NCBI GenBank assembly: GCA_032622095.1
Contig: CP136065.1
Location: forward strand, 65,029,031 to 65,093,030
Origin: Siphonodentalium dalli
Taxonomy: Eukaryota > Mollusca > Scaphopoda > Gadilida > Siphonodentaliidae
DNA: 64,000 nucleotides
Direction of reading: 5' to 3'
Numbering within the stretch: position 1 is the stretch's first letter; the number at the start of each line of letters is the position of its first letter. This document shows positions 55,571 through 64,000 of this stretch, piece by piece. Below the pieces are notes generated by a model, which saw only the letters and a program-made list of their open reading frames with translations, did no database searches and was not told where the DNA came from. Both the position numbers and the translations under genes were made by a program.

Positions 55571-57627
55571 CTCATCGGCTAGTATGTATATAATTGCATA
55601 ATGCGGAGAATGCGATATAACATTTTGCTATCATGTGATCGATCACGTGGATAAAATCGTAGCTGCATACATCGCAGCACCGTAGCGTCTGCGGGCAAGT
55701 CACTTTTCTCCACCTGCGATTTTCCCCACTTACGATTTTAATCGTAGCGTGTGCGGTGGCACTTAGAGATTATCCAGGGGAGTTATACGCATAGGCCTCG
55801 GTTTAGAAGAATGGCAGCTTCAATTTTCGAGGAGTCTCCACAACGGCATCATTTTGACCCGTAAATTGGAACAACAAAAGCATAATTCTCAGGGTTTTCG
55901 CCATATTTCGTTGGAAAAAGTATTGTGCTACCGGTACAACCTTACCGCAAGCATAGCGTCGATTCGTTTATTTATTCGAGGTTTTATCGCAGTTTACAAA
56001 TTTTTTTTCACCTGTTAGCTAACTGGTCCTCTGATCTCTACCGGCGACGTTCGGGTGTTTCCGACAATCGGCGAAGCATGGAAATTTCAAATTGCAGAAC
56101 CGTTGAAGGTAGAGATGGGCCGATACTGGTGTTATCGGTAACGCCGATACCGATAAATTACGTTTTGTTATCGGCAGATACCGATACCGATATATTATAC
56201 AGACCTGTATATATCCCAATAATATGAATACAATTTAAGTAAACTGAAACATCCGTGTATACTGTGTAAGGATATATATCGGCGGATGTCGACATAGAAA
56301 TCGTGGACAACACGTAGCCTACAAGTATATATACATTGTGAACATGGTAAGTATACTGGACATTACTAGTAAGTGAATTCCCGACGGTAAGAATACTTGG
56401 GGAACGATGGCATGACATCAGGATTGCCCACGGAAATAATTATGTTTAAAGTTTGGGCTGCACGCGGCATCAATGTCAGAATATTGTGCACGCATAAATT
56501 AAAAATCTTTCGAGTTAATGGCAGTCTTTATTGACGATCAAAGAACTTCCGCATACACATTGGAATCTGGACAAACATTTTGTCATATATACATTGAAAA
56601 TAAATTCCAATTCAGTCGTCAGAAATAAATGCTACAAATAAAAACACGGAGTCTTGCGTGGCTAAATTGTCTGTGAATGATATCAATCAGTGTTGAGTGA
56701 AAGCTCGCTTTGTTCTAAGCCGCCAGCACGTAACGTTGTATACATCAAGTATTTTTCATGTCGCAAAGCTTGTGGCATCACAGAGGTGTTTAACTTTGTC
56801 TTTGTTCATTCTTGGCGCCCTGTGAAATCGTACATTGGCCTACTGCTGGTGTGTTCTTATTCAATGGAGGGGATTCAGGCGATCACGTATAGTCTATGTA
56901 CGGTATGTGTAGGCCCCGTGGGGAATGACAAGAAACTTTCCACAAATATCAACTGAATTTCCCCACTCTAAAACAGATTTGGTATGTCGTGGTGTCAGTA
57001 AAATAATTATTATTGCTTTTCTGCATAAAGAATACGATATCCTTATGTTGTGAATTTAGAGTTGTCCTCCCTGCATCGGGTCACGACTCACAATGTCACA
57101 AACATGATTCAAAGAGACGGCGTGGCGCTGACGAAGTTGAACATTGACAATTTGACACGTGCGGCGTGCTACTGTAATTCACACCCCGATAACTCAGTGT
57201 GACAGTGTCAATTTATTTGACTGTTTACCCCAGTAGTCCAGATTCCATGCTTTAAGCTAGTCTGTCGGTTGGGAACTTGGGATAACATTTGTGACTGTTG
57301 ACAACTTGACATTATTTTACAACGATTTTGATTGGCCCATGCACAAGCTGACATAATCAAACAGGCGCTCTGATTGGATGTCTGGATGATGAGGTTGTCT
57401 GAAATCACACCGCAAGAACTTGTGAAGAAGAAGTGTAAGCATTCGGAACACCGCGCCCTTGACATTGTTTACGACGGAAACTGGCGAGGTGTGCCGATTG
57501 AATAGTGCGTTAGCTACTTTCATACATGGGCGATGTCGATAATAACCGTAAAAATAACTACAGTAAATAAACAGCACGCGTATCTGTCGTTTCTACTCTC
57601 TACGATCGCGAAACTATGCATTTTTAT

Positions 57628-58990
57628 GTGTACCCATACCATGTATGGTACACATAATGCCGACGTCCGGATCAACCATCCGTCGTTCGTCCGCCCGTCT
57701 GTCCGTCTGTCCGTAGACACTTGCTATCCGATTCATTTACTCAAATATTTTTTATCGAATCGTGTTCAAATTTTATGTGCATGTTTATGATGACACACTT
57801 CTCACCTGTATAGTTTTTGGTATTGATCGGTTTAGAAATTATTAACACTTTGCATCCGCACATAGTCATGTTCTATCCGATGCCATAACTTAAGTATTTT
57901 TTGTCCGATTGTGTTCATATTTGATATGTATGTTTATAATGACACACCCCTCACCTGTATAGTTTTTGGTGTCGATTGGTTGATCGGTTTAGAAAATAAT
58001 TAACCCTGCACACAAATGCTATCTGATGCATCTAAGTCAAACATTTTTCTTCTGATATGCCTCATATTTCTTACCTAGGTTTTTCTTAGTACGTTCTTTA
58101 TCTGTATGGTTTTTGGTATCGTTTAGTTAACCCTTTCTGCTCTTGTTTTTAAATAGAATTCATCCAAGCTGTGTTGACTCAAATATTTTTCATCTGATCA
58201 GCACCAAATTTGGTACATATGGTCCTCATCCCGAAATACAGATCAGGTTCGAATTTGAGTTTGATCCGGTATATTTTAACAGAGTTATGGCCATTTAAAA
58301 TTAAAGTGACTGATTAAGTAAGCCTGCATTGTGAGAAGAGAAGATCTCACATAACACAGAGTGTATTATTGGCAATGTTTAACTGGACACTACATACCAT
58401 AGAGATAAATAACATTGCTCTGGGGAGTCTGTTGATATAACCTGTCAAAGCTAATTGATTACACTCAGGCTAGTTCTGCTTTTCTGTGCAATATTGAGTT
58501 AACCCCTTTGTTGTAATACTAATAGGTTCATGAAAATAAGGGACTGGCTTATTGTATGGGTTTTGCTAAATCCAATGACATGCTTTTCATAGACTTTTTT
58601 GTGTTTATCAGTTCATTAGTTTGGGTAAGATTAACCCCATTCTATCCGATTTCATAACTCAAATATTTCCATTGATTATGTTTATAGTTCTTGGCATAGT
58701 TTATGATAACACACCCCTAACCTGCATAGTGAGGGTCATTTTGGTTTATTTGCTTAAAAATATTAACATCCTCCACCAATCCTGTTGACACAATGTGATA
58801 ACTAGATATTTTTCACATGATCACTATATATATAATTGCATCCATTTTAATGCAGATACATTCTTCACCTGTATAGATTTTGTTATCGATTGGTTTGAAG
58901 ATATTAACCATAACTTTAATTATATTTCCACTGTTTACATACATTATGTCTTTCCAATGTTTAGCTTAGAAGAAAATTAACCCTACCCAT
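57628..58990 (+). repeat. Dispersed bivalve-style repeat inside the hAT element
   Basis: Starts CCCATACCATGTATGGTACAC, ATAATGCCGACGTCCGGATC and GTCCGCCCGTCTGTCCGTCT. Diverged units with CTCAAATATTTTT, TGACACACCCCTCACCTGTA and TAGTTTTTGGT follow. Confidence 0.65.
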
Positions 58991-59248
58991 TCCATGGTCA
59001 TACAGTATGCTATCCAATGTAATGAATCTATTTTCAATCTGACTAGACTATAGATCTATTTTAAACTGACTTAATAGGTTGGAATCAAAAGCCATATCCA
59101 TGTTCATATGGAAGGTGCCCAATAAGGCTTATGCCACTTGTGAACTTAAAGGTACTCAATCCGATTTGATGGTCCCCATATCATCAGATTCCAACAACAA
59201 TTCCGCTTCAGTTATCAGAGTCGATTAATTGCCCAAAAATAATGCTAA

Positions 59249-62200
59249 GGCCAAAAAAAATAACGTCTCTGTTTCCGGTACCCGGCCTGGCTGAGATTTT
59301 CTTGCCGGCCTCATTTTTTTTTTTTTTTTTCACGAAGTCCATAGTAACCTGTCTGTCTGAGTTAATGGCTATGGTTTTCCCAATACCAACAGCAGAACTA
59401 ACCACCAATCGCATACACACCTGACGCATGTGTAGGCCATGTGCGCGATCGGGCATTCTTGATAAAAATAAGACAACTAGGTCGGCCATGCTACGCAGTG
59501 AATACCGTCGCGTAAATCAAACTCTACCCTGACCAGTCACTACGGAAATCCCCCCGTCTTTTGTGGGCTGTGTACACTGCTGTGTATTTTAAAAAGTACA
59601 ATGTATTAATTATACCGGTAGCTCCCTTAACTTCCTTCGCCTAATTGGGGGCAAAACTTGCCTGAAAGACCATCTGTTCGCGACAAAATTAAACAGTGAA
59701 AAGCATGTGCGTTTTTGGCGGGAAAATGACAGTCCGTATTACGTTATCAGTCCTGGAAATTAGCGTCATCAAAAGCCGAAATCACCATCACCATTGACAA
59801 GACGAAATCGTCATCAAAGATTAAAATGCATTGGCATCCTTGAATATTCACATAAACCCGATTTTAACCCACTTTAAATAAACAACTGTCTGTTATGAAT
59901 GACACAACAACTGGGTCACTGTGTCACCAACCAAACGCATCAGTGGGTCACGTGAATAAACTCTGTGTAACTATTTACTACAGACTCTCTTTGATGTTTT
60001 CCGACCAAGCAGCAGATACCACTGAAGAAACAACTCGCACTGTATGAAAGTATTAAACACACATTTCTGATCATCTGATGTGCATACATGTACTGCATGT
60101 AAGGATTATTTGATAACTTGCTGTTAATTACACTGAAAGTTGGCAGGTAATCAATTCTGCTATTTAAAACTTTCCGGGATTGAAACAAAATAAATCGGAA
60201 ATAGGTGACTTTAAACCACAATACTAGTTAGTGATTTGGTAATATGGACAAGTTGTCACTGAAAAATAATGATCATCTATGAAGAGAAATAAGAGGTGAT
60301 GAAAATACAATAGGTTTTATTGAAATGGCAAGTATTTATTGCATAAAACGATCTCTGTCAACACCAACAACTGTGTATAAATGAAATCCTTTTCTATCTA
60401 TTGTCTGACACAGCGAACCCCAATGCTGGTCGGCACCCGACAATAACATGGCCATATCGCTATGAGCTCGTAAATAGGGCAAATATTCAAACGAGCAGAA
60501 CATGTATAACAATAAGTGTTATAATGGGTCCATTTATTGTTTCGACAGATATGTTTAATGACCTTCGTCTCATCAGGGATGCAGGTCAATCGGGTCTGTA
60601 TACACTGTTGGGGAAGTGTACGCGTATGTATGAGCACATACGAGCATGCCAACTCATGCTAATTTGTGAGGAAGTCCCGATACTTCAACACTGGCTCGAC
60701 TCCTACATTTATTTTTTCCGAAGAATGGTGCGTTAAACCGTAATCTATGACGGCCAGAATTTAATCTGGGGCGACATGTGCGATGTCGGCACCTAGGTAT
60801 TATGTAAGGGTATCACAGAACAGGAGCCGATAGATAACCCATTGATATTCTGGATTCCGAAAGCTGCCAACAGCTAGACATAAGAAAGAATACTGTGATT
60901 GATGTACATTTAATGGTGCAGCTGTGATATCAGCATAAATGTGCCAGTCAGAATGTCACCTAATCGAGCTTGTTTGATCGTTGGCGAGACATTTTGGCAT
61001 CAATTTCCGTGTAATAGTAAACCCTCAGTCGGCGCCATATGTGGGCGCACTCTAATCTCTAAGCGGCACTTTGCCGTCGACTCCAGACAGTGTCCAGCTG
61101 TGATAAAGGAGTACGCCTGAAGCTGTTTGGTAGGTGTCTGGACATCAATCGGTATGTGGGTTATAGGCTATGTAAATATCGATGCTTTTTGTGCAAGAAA
61201 ATTGACGTGTGTGGCGACACATGTGAAAATGGGCTGTCAAATCCGTTTCTTGGACATGAGCTCCCCGATATTTTTCTGGCGTCGAAATATTATGCCTGGT
61301 TTCGTACCAGAAAAGTCGTGGTATGTGTGGTGGCTGTCAGTTAGATTACCCCAATACTGGCTCAGAGTGCGGGCTAATTTCGAAGCACCTGGGTGAAATG
61401 TAGTAGCAAGCGAAATTGTACGGGGACTGATACATTTATTCCCCGATTTGCGGAGTAGATGTGCGTTCCTTCCCGAGAATTCTATCGTGTCGGTCCATTC
61501 ATGAATATCTCGATGTTTGTATCCACGATTCATGAGCTTTGTCACAAATAAGTCTCTCCTGGCGTAGAAATCCATAGCATTGTTGCAATTTCTTAAATAT
61601 CTTATGCATTCTCCCCTGACAAACGATTTGAAGTTCGATGTCGGGTGATTTGAGCGGCGATGCAAGTATTGGAATGTTTCTGTCTTTTTTATGTGACATT
61701 TCGTATCCAAAATCCCTGTTTTGGCAAAACGATCACCCTTGAATATTTCAAGATCAAGAAATGTGCATATCTGGGAGTCGATTTCATAGGTGAATTTCAG
61801 CAAGTCGTGCATGGAATTGGCTATATCAAAGAAGAGCTGTGCTTCTTCTTGTGTCCCTGAGAATAATATAAGCCCGTCATCACGGAATCTCTTGTGAAAT
61901 AGAATGTTTGCCTTAAAGGGATACCTCCCAAATATGTTTTCCATGTGTGCGTGCATAGCAATGTCTATAATTTCGGGCGATGGCACCGCTCCCTGTGGAG
62001 CGCCAACAATCTGTTTATACTTCTTTCCATTAAATGTGAATTCGTTGCCGTATAGAAGAATTTTTGCTATCTCAATGAGATTATCCCAATAGTCCAGCAA
62101 GCTGCATAATATATTACCAGTTAGCATGTATAAAAGCATGCCAATTTTATAATACATGTTAAAAGGGTGTACTACACTATTTTATCACTTTCAAATGGCC

Positions 62201-62301
62201 GGTTAAAAAAAAAAAAAAGTGTAAAAAAAAAAAAAGCCTGCCTGCCTACCTGGAAAATTTTCCCCATGTTATCGGAAACAGACATGTTTTTTTTTTTGGC
62301 C
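59249..62301. mobile_element. 3,053-bp GGCC-ended element (Harbinger-like ends)
   Basis: Left end GGCCAAAAAAAATAACGTCT then CTGTTTCCGGTA; right end, read inward, GGCCAAAAAAAAAAACATGT then CTGTTTCCGATA. These are about 32-bp inverted repeats. TAA occurs on both sides (59246-59248, 62302-62304) but only once in the empty site at 16790, so it is a 3-bp duplication. TWA duplications and GGC-type ends fit PIF/Harbinger. No Harbinger transposase is seen; the only substantial protein inside is a Penelope-like reverse transcriptase. Confidence 0.85.
61237..62157 (-). CDS. Penelope-like reverse transcriptase, 5'-truncated
   Basis: A 306-codon frame. Motifs in order: FTFNGKKYKQIVGAPQGAVP (about 40-59), SPEIIDIAMHAHMEN; KRFRDDGLILF (about 88-98), with FRDD as the YxDD catalytic box; TFLDLEIFKGDRF (about 132-144); ETFQYLHRRSNHP (about 159-171), highly characteristic of Penelope-like elements; RGECIRYLRNCN; NRGYKHRDIHEW; and the C-terminal FRRQKNIGELMSKKRI. 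N-terminal RT motifs are missing upstream, where A/T tracts begin at about 62203. No GIY-YIG endonuclease was recognised downstream on the minus strand to about 60400. Probably a dead fragment carried by the DNA element around it. Confidence 0.9.
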   Translation of the reverse strand: MYYKIGMLLYMLTGNILCSLLDYWDNLIEIAKILLYGNEFTFNGKKYKQIVGAPQGAVPSPEIIDIAMHAHMENIFGRYPFKANILFHKRFRDDGLILFSGTQEEAQLFFDIANSMHDLLKFTYEIDSQICTFLDLEIFKGDRFAKTGILDTKCHIKKTETFQYLHRRSNHPTSNFKSFVRGECIRYLRNCNNAMDFYARRDLFVTKLMNRGYKHRDIHEWTDTIEFSGRNAHLLRKSGNKCISPRTISLATTFHPGASKLARTLSQYWGNLTDSHHTYHDFSGTKPGIIFRRQKNIGELMSKKRI

Positions 62302-62667
62302 TAACCACAGTCCACTATAGTATAAAATTGCCCAAAACCTGTTATTTATCAACATTTTGTACAATGAAATTTGGCTGCTTTGTCATATATCTGACGCAAA
62401 AAAGCCACTTGATTTTAGAGTTATCCATCTTCATCGACTTTCATACCGCCACTAAATATTCCAGGTGGTTAAAGATAATGGATTTAAAAAATTGATATCT
62501 GCTTACTCTGAATTTGATGAATGGGTTCCTCGATTTGAATAAAATATTTGTTACCCCCGAAGCCAAATAAATAGTAACTGAGGGGTGCTTAATCGGATCG
62601 AGTAGCTTTAATAGTAAGGTGTGAATTGTTGAAAAGGTTGGTGTAAGGATTTATGAAAATAGCTAAT

Positions 62668-62721
62668 CGTTATCGCCAAGGTATGGGTTAAACATCTGCC
62701 GATCGTGATCGGCCTCTCGTT
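62668..62721 (+). repeat. Conserved 55-bp motif, copy 3
   Basis: TTATCGCCAAGGTATGGGTT, AAACATCTGCCGATCGTGAT, CGGCCTCTCGTTTTG; inside the 6.9-kb hAT element, right of the nested insert. Confidence 0.75.
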
Positions 62722-63022
62722 TTGTACTTGGGATTGGTTTTATCGGCACCGGACATAATGTCAGGTAGAATTAATATTGAGCCAGACATTGGGGCAATTT
62801 CTGCCGGACAATGTCCGTGTCCGGACGCTAATTTGCAGGCTTGGTGTTACATCGTTTTGCCGTCATCCATACGAATTTGTAACGGTTCTGTAGTAATCTG
62901 TGCAACGTCTTCTATATCGGCGATGATATCGGCAAGTTTGTGATATTTTGCCGATACCGATATGTTACCGATAACAAAGTTATCGGCCCGATGCCGATTA
63001 TCGGCCCACCTCTAGTTGAAGG

Positions 63023-64000
63023 TTTAACCAAACCAATCCAATATGGCCTCCAGGGATATGTTTTTAAAATTTTAAAATTGGTAGAAAAGTATCAAAAACA
63101 TCACACAATGAATAGAAAACAACAATCAATGTATCATGTGTAGTTAACAACAGTATACTGGTAGCAGATTAAAAAAATATATAGCACATACTTACCAACC
63201 ACAGTCTTGACTTTGTGCGCACGTAGACAAAACAGTCAGCTAATTTCCATAAAAGTACAACAGGATTCAGGTGAACTCCATAAGAAACGCTTTGTTGAGA
63301 AATCCACATTTAATAGTAACAAAACGTATTTAATTTAAATTTTCCAAAGCCAGGGTATGTGTTGTGGCTCAACTTCACCAGAAAGCAAACAGCTGGATGT
63401 GACTGTAATTGTGCAAGGTCAGATTTCCTCAGCAAGCCAGCTTATATTTTAACATGGCCAGCATGGTCCAAATCCAATCAGGATTAATCAAGAGATTACT
63501 CAATGAATTCCCACCAGCAAGTTTACAAAATTTGATCACTCGCTTCAAAAACATGAGAATTAAATCATGTTTTGTGCTGTAATATATGGATTTCTCAACA
63601 AAACGTTCTTGACAGAACTCCCCAACCAGGATTCAGTTTTGTTTGTGGAAATTTCTCGACAACAGATCCTGCACAAGTGTGCACAAAGACAGATTTCAGT
63701 TCGGAAGAAAGTATAAAATATTTCCAATTTCTGTCACAGGTAAAGTGTTATTTACTACTTATAATATATACGTATAGTTGTTTTTGGCTTCTCATGTGAA
63801 GTTTGTGCCATTTTTTCTCTATTTAAAAAATTACCCAAATTTGAACCGGAGTCTATATTGGAGTGCTTTGGTTAAGCCTTAAACAAACGGACAGCGCCCT
63901 GCGCGCAAAATTTAAATATCTGTTGACCTGTGGTGTATCCAGTATAATATATACCGTACTAATGACAAGCCACATGTGTGATTTTAAGGGGTAATTACAT
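63023..64000. other. Right flank, inverted repeat, no supported gene
   Basis: TTTGTTGAGAAATCCACA at 63290 returns inverted as TGGATTTCTCAACAAAACG at 63586, suggesting a small fold-back element. If the eL18 gene is intact, this is part of its intron 2. No eL18 exon was found here. Confidence 0.4.

Larger units (their letters stand above)
50797..55767. mobile_element. About 5-kb region between 55-bp inverted repeats
   Basis: Left arm: TAGTGCCACCGCACATGCTG, CGATTAAAATCGTAATTGTG, GGAAATCGCAGGTGG. Right arm (55709-55767) is its inverted counterpart ending GTGTGCGGTGGCACTTA. Inside are nested repeats (50992, 52262-53225, 53228-54480, 54900-55570). No transposase was recognised. It may be one large non-autonomous element or two copies in opposite orientation. 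Confidence 0.55.
59146..62611. mobile_element. TTAAAGG-type MITE split by a 3-kb insertion
   Basis: Left TTAAAGGTACTCAATCCGAT; right AATCGGATCGAGTAGCTTTAA. The two halves (59146-59248 and 62302-62611) are colinear with 16473-17077, and the break falls within AATGCTAACCACAG of that copy. Confidence 0.85.
56110..63014. mobile_element. 6.9-kb hAT-type element with nested insertions
   Basis: Left end TAGAGATGGGCCGATACTGG; right end TTATCGGCCCACCTCTA; perfect 8-bp duplication GTTGAAGG (56102-56109 and 63015-63022). Subterminal ATACCGATACCGATA and CCGATAACAAAGTTATCGG repeats lie near both ends. About 3.5 kb of its length is the nested element 59146-62611; another part is the dispersed repeat from 57628. 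No hAT transposase was recognised in the remainder, so it is non-autonomous or eroded. Confidence 0.88.

Noticed and set aside
60539-60576. Hammerhead-ribozyme-like words on the minus strand (CTGATGAG ... GTCGAAAC) downstream of the Penelope-like RT
   Set aside because: Penelope-like elements can carry hammerheads, but helix II would have only about three pairs around a 20-nt loop, and I see no cleavage triplet in the expected place after GAAAC.
61090-61344. Cysteine-rich plus-strand frame (RLCKYRCFLCKKIDVCGDTC)
   Set aside because: It overlaps the end of the reverse transcriptase on the opposite strand and the adjoining region; cysteine spacing is not a known finger and there is no supporting context.
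63572-63745. Possible exon ending CTGTCACAG before GTAAAG
   Set aside because: The translation matches no eL18 segment or other protein I know, and part of it is in a short inverted repeat.
1-64000. CRISPR array, bacterial operon or prophage
   Set aside because: Spliced genes, GT-AG introns and animal-type repeats exclude a prokaryotic origin; the tandem arrays lack unique spacers of constant length.

Overview
This is eukaryotic, animal-type genomic DNA: AT-rich, intron-dominated and crowded with small DNA transposons, minisatellites and fold-back elements. A nicotinamidase with N-terminal EF-hands (an invertebrate-type protein), tandem-core repeat elements of the kind described in bivalves, and the repeat style all suggest a lophotrochozoan, most likely a bivalve mollusc. 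That assignment is an inference.

Two host genes can be supported. The first is an EF-hand nicotinamidase on the minus strand. Six coding exons (about 271 codons) run from the ATG at 50115 down to 2310, and the last exon or exons lie off the left edge. Its introns total roughly 47 kb and explain most of the window. The second, on the plus strand, is the start of ribosomal protein eL18 (RPL18): a TOP-like exon with the ATG at 50342-50344 and a coding exon at 50478-50564. Later eL18 exons were not found before 64000. The two genes are head to head and share about 200 bp of promoter.

Nearly everything else is mobile or repeated DNA. Left third (1-20 kb): hAT-like elements, piggyBac-like MITEs (TTAACCCTT ends) carrying a 70-bp hairpin module, TTAAAGG-type (T2/Kolobok-like) MITEs, a hairpin-ended MITE family with about ten copies, and minisatellites of 15, 33 and about 72 bp. 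Middle (20-40 kb): a SINE-like unit, mariner-like fold-backs, and a decayed transposon-type gene (36.8-39.3 kb) broken by a hAT element and a second TIR element. 39.6-47.5 kb: a large tandem-core element built of about 165-bp units, interrupted by an A-B-A-B-A array (451 + 903 bp units, virtually identical) and by a hAT MITE with a perfect 8-bp duplication. Right third (50.8-63 kb): a 5-kb region between long inverted repeats, then a 6.9-kb hAT element holding a TTAAAGG element, which holds a GGCC-ended element, which holds a Penelope-like reverse transcriptase.

The host exons survive as small islands. Several have a transposable element or minisatellite within 5-60 bp of a splice site, and one element duplicated a TTAA that overlaps position +6 of a splice donor.
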